Positions 14,162-22,049 of a stretch of 25,441 nt of DNA are shown in pieces. A model generated the notes under the pieces. It saw nothing but the letters and a program-made list of their open reading frames with translations, did no database searches and had not been told where the DNA came from. The stretch comes from Oscillospiraceae bacterium (GTDB lineage Bacteria > Bacillota_A > Clostridia > Oscillospirales > Oscillospiraceae): positions 1 to 25,441 of the forward strand of contig JAFTBL010000111.1 of the NCBI GenBank assembly GCA_017455225.1, given 5' to 3'. Every line of letters starts with the position of its first letter. The stretch's first letter is position 1. Position numbers and translations under genes: made by a program.

Positions 14162-14980
14162 TCAGATCCCGAATTTCTCCAAAAACGCCCGCAGAAGATT
14201 GAGACACACCGCCTTGCGGTACTCGGCGCTGACCCGGCCCCGGGTCAGTACCAGCCTCTCTCCGTAGGCGGCGAGGAACCGTTCCTTTTCCGCCTGCGCC
14301 TGCGCCACGGTCTTGCCGATCAGCATCTGCTCCAGATCGCGAAAACGCAGCACCGTGTCCGCCACGGCGCCGAAGGCGGCACTGACGGCGGCGATGCGGC
14401 CGTTCTCCATGCGCAGCGTGCCGGCGAAGGACACCCGGGAGATGGCCAGCGCGTTGCGCCCGCCCACCTTTTCGTAATAGTAGTTCTCCCAGCCGGTACG
14501 GGGCAGCAGCACCTCGGCAATCAGCTCGTCGGGGCGCAGATCCAGCTTTTTGCGGCCCAGATAGAAATCCTCCACCGCCACAATGCGCTCGCCCGCTTGG
14601 GACACAAGGCGCACCTTGCCCCCCAGCGCAAATTCGATCAACACCGAGTCCGCCTTGGCAGACCCGTTGCCCAGATTGCCGCCGAAGGTGCCGGCGTTGC
14701 GGATGGCGGGGGCGGCGATCTGTGCCAGCGCCTCGCGCATGATCCGGGGCACTCGCTCATCCGCCAGCGCCTCGGTGAAGGTCACCGCCGCGCCGATGCG
14801 GATCCATGTTTCATCCACGGTGATGTGCCGCAGCTCCGGGATGTTGTTCAAAAAGAGGTAGGTGACGCCCGGACGGTTTTCCACCATCAGGTCGGTACCG
14901 CCGGCATAGGGCACCACGTCCTGCCCGGCGCGAATTTTCAGCGCCTCGCCCAGCGTGTGGGGCGCGTATCCGTTTACCAT
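14162..14980 (-). CDS. xdhB: FAD-binding subunit of xanthine dehydrogenase / molybdenum hydroxylase
   Basis: The 272-residue protein matches the FAD subunit of the CO dehydrogenase/xanthine dehydrogenase family. The FAD-binding AGGTDLMV (residues 26-33) and IRNAGTFGGNLGNGS (93-107) motifs are intact, followed by ADS and a DFYLGRKKL substrate-side loop; the C-terminal CO_deh_flav_C-like part begins near residue 170. It passes electrons from the 2Fe-2S clusters to NAD+ or another acceptor. Its ATG at 14980 overlaps the stop of the 2Fe-2S subunit gene in ATGGTAA, and an AAGGAGG site lies upstream, so translation is coupled. It is the only FAD subunit in the cluster and may serve both molybdenum enzymes. 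Confidence 0.93.
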   Translation of the reverse strand: MVNGYAPHTLGEALKIRAGQDVVPYAGGTDLMVENRPGVTYLFLNNIPELRHITVDETWIRIGAAVTFTEALADERVPRIMREALAQIAAPAIRNAGTFGGNLGNGSAKADSVLIEFALGGKVRLVSQAGERIVAVEDFYLGRKKLDLRPDELIAEVLLPRTGWENYYYEKVGGRNALAISRVSFAGTLRMENGRIAAVSAAFGAVADTVLRFRDLEQMLIGKTVAQAQAEKERFLAAYGERLVLTRGRVSAEYRKAVCLNLLRAFLEKFGI

Positions 14981-15447
14981 AGTCCGTTGCCCTCCTTTGC
15001 AGCCGCCGCCACCGCGTTGACGATGGCGTTATAGCCCGTGCAGCGGCAGAGATTGCCGCTCAAGCCCTCCCGGATCTCCTGCTCGGTGGGGTGGGGATTT
15101 TGCCGCAGCAGCGCTTCCGCCGCCAGTACCATGCCGGGGATGCAGAAGCCGCACTGCACCGCCGAGAGGGAGGCAAACGCCCGGTCCAGCACGGCGAAGC
15201 GCTCCGTCTCCCGGAAGCCCTCCAGCGTGGTCACCTCGGCGCCCTCCACGGCGCCCATGGCCACGCAGCAGCTGTTGAGCAGGATGCCGTCCACCAGCAC
15301 GGCGCAGGCGCCGCACTCGCCCTCCTTGCAGCCGCACTTGACGCTGGTGCAGCGGTAGGTATCCCGCAGCACCTCCAAAAGCCGGTCAGCGGCGGAGCCG
15401 GCATAGGCCGTCTCCCGGCCGTTGAGCGTGAAACGAATGGCGTCCAT
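14974..15447 (-). CDS. xdhC: 2Fe-2S subunit of xanthine dehydrogenase
   Basis: The 157-residue protein carries the two iron-sulfur clusters of a three-subunit molybdenum hydroxylase. The ferredoxin-like cluster uses Cys40, Cys45, Cys48 and Cys60 (GCKEGECGAC...C) and the helical-domain cluster Cys99, Cys102, Cys134 and Cys136 (QCGFCIPG...NLCRCTGY). Length is the usual one for the small subunit. It relays electrons from the molybdenum centre in XdhA to FAD in XdhB. The ATG at 15447 starts 2 bases after the XdhA stop and has AAGGAGG; the larger frame reaching 15639 is antisense-like extension into xdhA and is not used. The symbol follows the E. coli naming, where XdhC is the iron-sulfur subunit; other species use that name for a maturation factor. 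Confidence 0.94.
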   Translation of the reverse strand: MDAIRFTLNGRETAYAGSAADRLLEVLRDTYRCTSVKCGCKEGECGACAVLVDGILLNSCCVAMGAVEGAEVTTLEGFRETERFAVLDRAFASLSAVQCGFCIPGMVLAAEALLRQNPHPTEQEIREGLSGNLCRCTGYNAIVNAVAAAAKEGNGLW

Positions 15448-15449
15448 GG

Positions 15450-17585
15450 TCAGATCCCCTCCTTCAAAATGGCGTTCATGGTATCCTCGGCGGTAAAGGG
15501 CGCGTGGTGCAGCGGCAGGCCGCCCAGCGCCTGCTCCAGCGCCTCCACGTAAGCGCCCGGCGCGCCCACCAGCGGCAGCTCGCCGGCGCCCTTGGCGCCG
15601 TAGGGGCCGTCGGGATACGGCTCCACGTACAGCATGCACTGCAGGTTGGGCACGTCCGCCGCCGTGGGGATGAGATAATCGGAGAAGGAGTTGTTGCGGA
15701 TGCGCCCGGTGTCGTCATAGTCCATTTTTTCAATGGAGGCATAGCCGATGCCCTGCAGGAAGCCGCCCTCCATCTGCCCCAGCACGATCTGCTCGTCCAT
15801 GGGCGTGCCCACGTCAAAGGAGCCGTAGGCGCCCAGGATCTTCGCCCGGCCGGTGTAGGTGTCCACCTCCACCTCAATGGCGTTCACGCCCCAGGAGTAG
15901 GTGGGATAGGCGTCGCCGCTGAATTTGTCCAGATAGAACGGGATCAGGTAGTCCGGCTCCTTGAACCGCTCCTCCACCTCCTGCTCCTCGCCGTCGCGCC
16001 ACTGGGCTTTCAGCTTCACCGCCGCCCGGCGCAGCAGCTCGCCCACCACCATCAGCGACCGGGAGGCCACCGTGGGGCCGGAGTCCGGCACCCGGGCGGT
16101 GTCGGGGTGGTCGTAATAGACCTTTTCCAGCGGCAGACCCAGCTCCCGCGCCACGATCTTGGGGAAGGTGGTGCGCAGGCCCTGCCCGATCTCGCCGTTG
16201 GCCGCCAGGATCTCCACCGTGCCGTCGGCGTATTTGCGCAGCTTGGCCACCGCCTTGATGAGATCCCGCTCGCCGGAGCCGGTGAACCCGGCGCCGTGGA
16301 AATAGAGGGAGGTGCCGATACCCCGGCGGTAGCGCCCCGTCTGGGGCTTGGCGTACTCCGCCCGCTTGCGCCGCAGGTCGCACCTGCCGTCCACCTGCGC
16401 GATCATGGCCTCCAGCGGCACCGGGAAGTGGTACCGGCCCTCGGTGGAGGTGGGGTCGCCCTGCCTGACCAGATGGGCCTCCTTGAACGCCAGCGCGTCC
16501 ACCCCCAGATCCCGGGCGATGTGATCCATCATCATCTCCACGGCGAAGAAGGTCTGGGGGCCGCCGAAGCCGCGATAGGCGCCGTTGGGCGCCGTGTTGG
16601 TCTTGATGGCCCGGCCCCGCACGTGGAGGTTTGGCACGTTGTAAACGCCCTGCGCGGCAATGATGCCCCGCTGGAGCACCACGGCGCTGAGGGTGCTGTA
16701 GCCGCCGGCGTTGAAGCGCACGTCAATGTCCATGGCGGTCACCTTCCCCTCCTTCACCGCCACCCGGTAGCGGCACAGGGAGGGGTGGCGCTTGGACGTG
16801 GAGGCCAGATCCTCCCGCCGATCCAGCACACAGCGCACCGGGGCGCCGCATTTGCGGGCGGCCACCGCCACCTGACAGCCCAGAACGGAGGGGTAGTCCT
16901 CCTTGCCGCCGAAGCCGCCGCCGGTCACGTCCTGAAAAACGTGCACCTTCTCCGGCGCGCAGCCCAGCACCCGGGGCACCGCCCCGTGGACGTAATACAC
17001 GCACTGCATGGAGCCGTGGACGTACATGCCGCCGTCCTCCTCCGGCTCCGCCATCATGCCCTGCGGCTCCAGATAGGTCTGGTCCTGATAACCGGTGCGG
17101 AAGCTCTCGTCGTACACCTTGTCCGCCGCGGCAAAGGCCGCCGCCACGTCGCCGTGGCCGAACTCGTAGTCGAAAAACGCCTCCTCCGCCGCGGCAAGAT
17201 CCAGCGCCGCCGGCAGCTCCTCGTACCGCACGCGGCACGCCTTCACCAGCCGCTCCACCTCACTGGCGTCGGGGCCGCAGAGCATGGCGATGGGGTCGCC
17301 GATGTACTCCACCGTGCCGCGGCAGAACACCGGCGTGTCGTCCAGCACGATGTTCACGTTGTTGTCGCCGGGCACGTCGCTGGCGTCCACGTAGAAGTAC
17401 CCCTCCGGCAGCTCCGGCACGTCCACGCCCAGCACCCGGGCGTGCGCCAGCGTGGAGCGGAGCAGCCTGCCCGTCAGGATTGGTCTGCCGCCCCGGGCGG
17501 TCTCATAGTCCGCCACGTATACGCTGCGGCCGCTCATTTTCGGTGCGTGATCCTTTTTCACCACCGAACGGCTGATGTCGTTCAT
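15450..17585 (-). CDS. xdhA: Xanthine dehydrogenase molybdenum-binding subunit, from internal start
   Basis: Starting at the ATG at 17585 the product has 711 residues and is a complete molybdopterin subunit. Motifs are TGGGFGGKED (Glu229), VVLQRG (Arg306), GAYRGFGGPQ, ANGEIGQGL and GAKGAGE (Glu669); Glu229, Arg306 and Glu669 match bovine xanthine oxidase Glu802, Arg880 and Glu1261 in motif and in spacing (77 versus 78 residues between the first two). This supports oxidation of xanthine or a similar purine. It works with XdhC and XdhB, encoded directly downstream with 2- and minus-7-base spacing. The AAGGAGG at 17594-17600 is 8 bases before this ATG, which is the best ribosome site in the region, so this start is likely used even though the frame is open upstream into the MocA-like domain. 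Confidence 0.88.
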   Translation of the reverse strand: MNDISRSVVKKDHAPKMSGRSVYVADYETARGGRPILTGRLLRSTLAHARVLGVDVPELPEGYFYVDASDVPGDNNVNIVLDDTPVFCRGTVEYIGDPIAMLCGPDASEVERLVKACRVRYEELPAALDLAAAEEAFFDYEFGHGDVAAAFAAADKVYDESFRTGYQDQTYLEPQGMMAEPEEDGGMYVHGSMQCVYYVHGAVPRVLGCAPEKVHVFQDVTGGGFGGKEDYPSVLGCQVAVAARKCGAPVRCVLDRREDLASTSKRHPSLCRYRVAVKEGKVTAMDIDVRFNAGGYSTLSAVVLQRGIIAAQGVYNVPNLHVRGRAIKTNTAPNGAYRGFGGPQTFFAVEMMMDHIARDLGVDALAFKEAHLVRQGDPTSTEGRYHFPVPLEAMIAQVDGRCDLRRKRAEYAKPQTGRYRRGIGTSLYFHGAGFTGSGERDLIKAVAKLRKYADGTVEILAANGEIGQGLRTTFPKIVARELGLPLEKVYYDHPDTARVPDSGPTVASRSLMVVGELLRRAAVKLKAQWRDGEEQEVEERFKEPDYLIPFYLDKFSGDAYPTYSWGVNAIEVEVDTYTGRAKILGAYGSFDVGTPMDEQIVLGQMEGGFLQGIGYASIEKMDYDDTGRIRNNSFSDYLIPTAADVPNLQCMLYVEPYPDGPYGAKGAGELPLVGAPGAYVEALEQALGGLPLHHAPFTAEDTMNAILKEGI

Positions 17586-18221
17586 ATCCGTTCCCTCCTT
17601 TGAGTTGTGTCCTGTTTCATCCAGCAGCCGGATCGCCTGCTCCGCCGCCGGGATATCCTCCGGCACGTCCAGATCCAGACCGGCGCCGCCGTCCGTGACC
17701 GGGAGCTCCACTGCGGCGCACCGGCGCCACAGACCCCGCAGGCCCTCCGGGCCGTCATAGCGCAGTATCGCGTCCCTGTACGCCGCCGGGATCAGCACCG
17801 GATGACCCCGGCGCCCCTGCAGCAGCGGGAAGATCAGCGCCTCCGGCTGCTGCCGCCCCGCCTGCGCCAGCGCGGCAAAGGTCCGGGGCGACACGGCGGG
17901 CATGTCCCCCGGCAGCAGGAAAAAGCCGTCGCATTCCGGCATGGCCGCCACGCCGATGCGCACGGAAGCCAGCATCTCGGTGGCGGCGTAGTCGGGGTTG
18001 TACACGCACCGCACCCGGCGGCCGAAGGGGGCAAGGGCGGCCTCCACCGCCTCCCTCTCCCGTCCGGTGACCACCACGGCGGTTTCCACCCACGGCAGCA
18101 CCGAGGCCACCGTCCGCTCGATCACCGTGGTGCCGGAGAGGGGCAAAAGCTGCTTGCACCGCCCCATGCGCCGGGACGCGCCCGCCGCCGGGATCACCGC
18201 GCAAAGCCGCCGCTCCGCCAT
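15450..18221 (-). CDS. In-frame MocA-like cytidylyltransferase/XdhA fusion frame
   Basis: One uninterrupted frame of 923 codons. Residues 1-200 form a complete MocA/MobA-type nucleotidyltransferase: AVIPAAGASRRMGRCKQLLPL (motif residues 8-28), LPGDMP (103-108, Asp106 for metal), RRGHPVLIP (137-145) and DLDVPED (183-189). MocA enzymes attach CMP to molybdopterin to give the cytosine dinucleotide cofactor used by this hydroxylase family, so the pairing makes sense. A 12-residue linker leads without a stop to Met213, the start of XdhA. The start at ATG 18221 follows AAAGGGGGG; a TTG at 18245 is possible but worse placed. Because a strong ribosome site sits just before Met213, cells may make the fusion and XdhA alone, or a lost stop codon or sequence error may have joined two genes. 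Confidence 0.8.
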   Translation of the reverse strand: MAERRLCAVIPAAGASRRMGRCKQLLPLSGTTVIERTVASVLPWVETAVVVTGREREAVEAALAPFGRRVRCVYNPDYAATEMLASVRIGVAAMPECDGFFLLPGDMPAVSPRTFAALAQAGRQQPEALIFPLLQGRRGHPVLIPAAYRDAILRYDGPEGLRGLWRRCAAVELPVTDGGAGLDLDVPEDIPAAEQAIRLLDETGHNSKEGTDMNDISRSVVKKDHAPKMSGRSVYVADYETARGGRPILTGRLLRSTLAHARVLGVDVPELPEGYFYVDASDVPGDNNVNIVLDDTPVFCRGTVEYIGDPIAMLCGPDASEVERLVKACRVRYEELPAALDLAAAEEAFFDYEFGHGDVAAAFAAADKVYDESFRTGYQDQTYLEPQGMMAEPEEDGGMYVHGSMQCVYYVHGAVPRVLGCAPEKVHVFQDVTGGGFGGKEDYPSVLGCQVAVAARKCGAPVRCVLDRREDLASTSKRHPSLCRYRVAVKEGKVTAMDIDVRFNAGGYSTLSAVVLQRGIIAAQGVYNVPNLHVRGRAIKTNTAPNGAYRGFGGPQTFFAVEMMMDHIARDLGVDALAFKEAHLVRQGDPTSTEGRYHFPVPLEAMIAQVDGRCDLRRKRAEYAKPQTGRYRRGIGTSLYFHGAGFTGSGERDLIKAVAKLRKYADGTVEILAANGEIGQGLRTTFPKIVARELGLPLEKVYYDHPDTARVPDSGPTVASRSLMVVGELLRRAAVKLKAQWRDGEEQEVEERFKEPDYLIPFYLDKFSGDAYPTYSWGVNAIEVEVDTYTGRAKILGAYGSFDVGTPMDEQIVLGQMEGGFLQGIGYASIEKMDYDDTGRIRNNSFSDYLIPTAADVPNLQCMLYVEPYPDGPYGAKGAGELPLVGAPGAYVEALEQALGGLPLHHAPFTAEDTMNAILKEGI
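17586..17600 (-). promoter_or_regulatory. Internal ribosome site for xdhA inside the fusion frame
   Basis: AAGGAGG (17600-17594) with an 8-base spacer to ATG 17585 lies within codons for SKEGTD of the longer frame. Its near-ideal form argues that XdhA was, or is, translated separately. Confidence 0.8.
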
Positions 18222-18259
18222 GGACGCATCCCCCCTTTCCGCCAAAAGATTACACTTTC

Positions 18260-18278
18260 TTACTGTATATTATAGTAA
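18260..18278. promoter_or_regulatory. 19-bp near-palindrome over the -10 of the xdh operon
   Basis: TTACTGTATATTATAGTAA pairs at seven of nine positions around its centre, with outer TTACT/AGTAA arms perfect. It covers the -10 box, a place where a bound repressor would block polymerase. Candidate purine- or molybdenum-responsive operator; no regulator gene is in view. Confidence 0.5.
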
Positions 18279-18297
18279 AAAGCCGCCCCGATTGCAA
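18269..18297 (-). promoter_or_regulatory. Promoter of the mocA-xdhA-xdhC-xdhB-xdhD-like operon
   Basis: Minus-strand TTGCAA (18297-18292), a 17-base spacer and a perfect TATAAT (18274-18269). The predicted start is about 40 bases before the ATG at 18221. All following minus-strand genes to at least 11569 are within 25 bases of each other or overlap, supporting one transcript. Confidence 0.85.
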
Positions 18298-18353
18298 AGA
18301 CTTCTTACCGCCGCAGCGCCGAAATTGGGGTGCCTCTTTTTGGCAGATATGAC

Positions 18354-18396
18354 AAAAGCAGGAAGCGGCGCCCCGGCGACTTGCTCCCTGCTTTTT
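18354..18396. terminator. Terminator after fumC
   Basis: AAAAGCAGG (18354-18362) pairs with CCTGCTTTT (18387-18395), with partial GC pairing of the inner arm. On the minus strand the stem ends in TTTT, 3 bases past the fumC stop. The A/T flanks would let it work in both directions. Confidence 0.75.
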
Positions 18397-18398
18397 CA

Positions 18399-19769
<1,371 letters not shown>

Positions 19770-19794
19770 ACCATGCCTCCTGTGCTTTTTCTCC

Positions 19795-19823
19795 ATCATA
19801 GCACAAAATGCCGCCCGTTGGAA
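19795..19823 (-). promoter_or_regulatory. fumC promoter with extended -10
   Basis: Minus-strand TTCCAA (19823-19818), 17-base spacer, TATGAT (19800-19795) preceded by TGC, an extended -10. The leader would be only about 20 bases. Confidence 0.65.
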
Positions 19824-19850
19824 GAGTGGCTTTCGCTTTCATGCGGCGAT

Positions 19851-19883
19851 AAAAGGCGGTGCTCCCGTGGGAAGCACCGCCTT
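19851..19883 (-). terminator. Terminator of the dockerin-repeat gene
   Basis: An 11-bp perfect stem AAGGCGGTGCT/AGCACCGCCTT (19853-19863 with 19873-19883) continues on the minus strand into TTTTATC. It lies about 30 bases past the stop. Confidence 0.88.
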
Positions 19884-19912
19884 GGTCAATTATCCTGTTG
19901 CGCCGGCCTTTC

Positions 19913-20308
19913 TCAGAACAGCGGGCCCCACATCTCGTCGTCATCGCCGTCCTCGGTGATGGTCAGTCCGTCATCCTCCTCGGGAGGCGTGTCCGGTTCG
20001 CCGGACAGATCGATGGGATAATCCTCCGGGAAGAAGGTGTGCATCAAAAGATAGATGGCGTCGGCGTCCGTCACTTCGCCGTCCTTATCGTAGTCACAGT
20101 TTCCTTCAATGGGGTAATCCTCGGGGAAGAACGTGCTCATCAGCACGTAAATGGCGTCAGCGTCCGTTACCTCGCCGTCGCCGTCAAAGTCGGCCACATA
20201 GGCGCCCGTCGTACCGGCGCTGGCAACGCGCACCGCAGACGGCAGTACGACCAGTACCATCGCCAGTACCAGCAGCACGCCGAAAATCTTCTTCCAATGC
20301 AGTTTCAT
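19913..20308 (-). CDS. Small secreted protein consisting mainly of a dockerin-type Ca2+ repeat pair
   Basis: The 131-residue protein has a signal peptide (cleavage likely after ASA, Ala31), then two EF-hand-like dockerin repeats, residues 40-67 and 72-99, identical at 24 of 28 positions. Each carries the loop [12 protein letters not shown], with Asp at loop positions 1, 3, 5 and 12, followed by the helix [16 protein letters not shown]. The last 30 residues are very acidic (EEDD, EDGDDDE) and end in MWGPLF. Dockerins bind cohesins and dock enzymes to scaffolds, but here no catalytic or binding module is attached. It may be a free ligand for a cohesin, a competitor, or a Ca2+-binding protein in its own right. 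The ATG at 20308 has AAGGAGG. It is a single-gene unit; no cohesin gene is in the window. Confidence 0.87.
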   Translation of the reverse strand: MKLHWKKIFGVLLVLAMVLVVLPSAVRVASAGTTGAYVADFDGDGEVTDADAIYVLMSTFFPEDYPIEGNCDYDKDGEVTDADAIYLLMHTFFPEDYPIDLSGEPDTPPEEDDGLTITEDGDDDEMWGPLF

Positions 20309-20364
20309 GTGTGTTCCTCCTTATGCAAAATAATTTTATTATTCCTTCCAAGTGTTTATTCTGC

Positions 20365-20802
20365 CTACGCAGCAAGGATCTCAAACTTCAGCACCCCGTC
20401 CGCAGCGCTGACCCGGGCGATCATTTCGTCCAGGCTCTCCACCATCTCGCTGGTCTCGGCCGAGATGGTCACGCCGGCGCAGCCGTTGGTGGGGATCGTC
20501 TGGTTGATGGTGAGTATATTTGCTCCAGAATTGGCAAAGATAGACAGGTAACTGCTCAGCACGCCCGGATTGTCCCGCAGCAGGGCGTAAAACGTGATGA
20601 TCTGCCCGGCCTTCATGTCCTGAAAGGGCTGCACCGCGTCCTTGTACTTGTAAAACGCGCTGCGGCTGATGCCCACCACGGCAGCCGCCTCGCCCACGGT
20701 GCGGGCCTCGCCCACCTGCAGCATCCGCTTGGCCTCCGCCACCTTCAAAAAAACCTCCGGCAACGCTTCCGCGGACACGATGAAGTACTTCTGTCTGCCC
20801 AT
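20365..20802 (-). CDS. pheB: ACT-domain regulatory protein, PheB/UPF0735 family
   Basis: The 145-residue protein has the two parts of the PheB/UPF0735 family: an N-terminal helix-turn-helix-like segment (about 35-56, VGEAAAVVGISRSAFYKYKDAV) and a C-terminal ACT domain (about 67-145) with DNPGVLSSYLSIFANSGANI, the usual amino-acid-binding loop. ACT domains sense small molecules, often amino acids. In other Firmicutes the gene sits by phenylalanine or threonine synthesis genes; here no such partner is near, so its target is unknown. The ATG at 20802 follows GGAGG at 6 bases, and a promoter lies upstream. The symbol is by family resemblance. Confidence 0.88.
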   Translation of the reverse strand: MGRQKYFIVSAEALPEVFLKVAEAKRMLQVGEARTVGEAAAVVGISRSAFYKYKDAVQPFQDMKAGQIITFYALLRDNPGVLSSYLSIFANSGANILTINQTIPTNGCAGVTISAETSEMVESLDEMIARVSAADGVLKFEILAA

Positions 20803-20847
20803 GCCATTCCTCCGTCCGTGCGGTAAAAACAAATGTTTTCAAGATGC

Positions 20848-20876
20848 ATTTTACCACAACGTACTTGGAAATACAA
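20848..20876 (-). promoter_or_regulatory. Promoter of the ACT-domain gene
   Basis: Minus-strand TTGTAT (20876-20871), 17-base spacer, TAAAAT (20853-20848). Three and five of six positions match consensus. Confidence 0.55.
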
Positions 20877-20896
20877 TACTTTTTTTGTGCAGTTCC

Positions 20897-21988
20897 ATGA
20901 AAGATTTTTCCGAGGTGATCAATCTGCAGCGGCAAATGCGTTTTCTGATCGGTGCGGCCTACGCCGCCGTCCTGGCCGGACTCTTGTATCTGGCGATGCG
21001 GTACCTGCTGCCGTGGCTGCTGCCTTTTCTCATCGCGCTGGCGCTGGCTGCCGCCATGGAGCGGCCGGTGCAGTGGATCCGGCGGCGCACCGGACTGCGG
21101 CGGGATTTTCTGTGGGCCGTGTTCACGCTGGCGCTGGCGGCGGCTGCGATCGCGGCCATTGCCGTGCTGACCGGTCAGATCGCCGAGCAGGCCCGGCAGC
21201 TGCTGACCGCCCTGCCGGCGCTTTTGTCGGTACTGCCAACGCTGGCGGATGGGATCGGCGCACGGCTGGAGGAGATGACCGCCGCCTGCCCGGAGGCTCT
21301 GCGGCAGGAGGTGGCGCAGTTTCTGGCACAATCGGTGCCCCGGCTTTCCCAGCTGGGCGCCTCCGTTTCCCAGGCCGGAATGCGCCTGCTGGGGCGGGCG
21401 GCCGCCGCCCTGCCGGGAACAGGGCTTTTCCTGGTGACCACGGTGCTGGCCACGTTTTTCACCGGGTGCCTCTATCCCCGGCTGCCGGACTTTTTCCGTC
21501 GGCAGGTCACTCCGCAGCAGCTGGCGCGGCTGCAGGAGATCCGTTCCGGGGCGGTGACGTCGCTGGGGCGGTGGCTGCGCTCGCAAGCCACGCTGCTGGC
21601 AGTCACCTTTGCAGAGCTCCTGACCGGCTTTCTTCTGCTGCGCCAGCCCTACGCCCTGCTGCTGGCCTGCCTCATCGCGCTGATCGACGCGCTGCCGGTG
21701 CTGGGCACCGGCACGGTGCTGCTGCCGTGGGCGGCGGGGCTGTGTCTGCTGGGCAGCGTGCCCCGGGCGCTGGCACTGCTGGCGCTGTACGGTGTGATCA
21801 CCGTGGTGCGCAGCGTGCTGGAGCCAAAGCTGGTGGCGTCGAAGGCGGGTCTGCCGCCCCTTGCGTCGCTGTGCGCCATGTACCTGGGGTTCCGGGCGCT
21901 GGGCGTGGGCGGCATGATCCTGTGTCCCATCGCGCTGCTGATTATCAAGCAGCTGCACAGCACCGGCACGCTGCAACTGTGGAAATGA
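20897..21988 (+). CDS. ytvI: Sporulation integral membrane protein YtvI (AI-2E transporter family)
   Basis: The 363-residue protein is strongly hydrophobic, with about seven membrane segments: a tight pair near residues 15-55, one at 68-92, then a soluble middle of about 120 residues, and four to five more towards the C-terminus. Motifs of the AI-2E exporter superfamily are clear: ALIDALPVLGTGTVLLPWA, YGVITVVRSVLEPKLV and LPPLASLCAMYLGFRALGVGGMILCPI. The length and these details fit the YtvI branch found in spore formers. Its role in sporulation is not well defined. I take the ATG at 20897; there is no clear ribosome site, and the ATG at 20936 is an alternative 13 codons later. The gene diverges from the ACT-domain gene. 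Confidence 0.85.
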   Translation: MKDFSEVINLQRQMRFLIGAAYAAVLAGLLYLAMRYLLPWLLPFLIALALAAAMERPVQWIRRRTGLRRDFLWAVFTLALAAAAIAAIAVLTGQIAEQARQLLTALPALLSVLPTLADGIGARLEEMTAACPEALRQEVAQFLAQSVPRLSQLGASVSQAGMRLLGRAAAALPGTGLFLVTTVLATFFTGCLYPRLPDFFRRQVTPQQLARLQEIRSGAVTSLGRWLRSQATLLAVTFAELLTGFLLLRQPYALLLACLIALIDALPVLGTGTVLLPWAAGLCLLGSVPRALALLALYGVITVVRSVLEPKLVASKAGLPPLASLCAMYLGFRALGVGGMILCPIALLIIKQLHSTGTLQLWK

Positions 21989-22010
21989 GCTTTTCTTTTC
22001 CGAGAGAATA

Positions 22011-22019
22011 TGCTACAAT
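22011..22019 (+). promoter_or_regulatory. Extended -10 promoter of the EamA transporter gene
   Basis: TGCTACAAT is an extended -10 (TGn-TACAAT), 30 bases before the ATG and just after the ytvI stop. The -35 position (TTTTCT, 21991-21996) is poor, as is common with extended -10 promoters. Confidence 0.45.
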
Positions 22020-22049
22020 ACCGTCAGATCAACGGGAAGGCGGTGGCAT

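Noticed and set aside
15504..17603. Long plus-strand open frame opposite xdhA
   Set aside because: Same reason: antisense shadow of a fully recognisable molybdenum subunit, with a His/Arg/Gly-rich product.
20846..20877. Sporulation sigma-E promoter for ytvI
   Set aside because: GCATTTT and AATACAAT resemble sigma-E boxes, but the 17-base spacer is longer than usual and the same bases serve as the ACT-gene promoter on the other strand.
20381..21976. Minus-strand open frame of about 530 codons opposite ytvI
   Set aside because: Product is Gln/Arg/His-rich without domains, and it runs across both ytvI and the ACT-domain gene in wrong frames.
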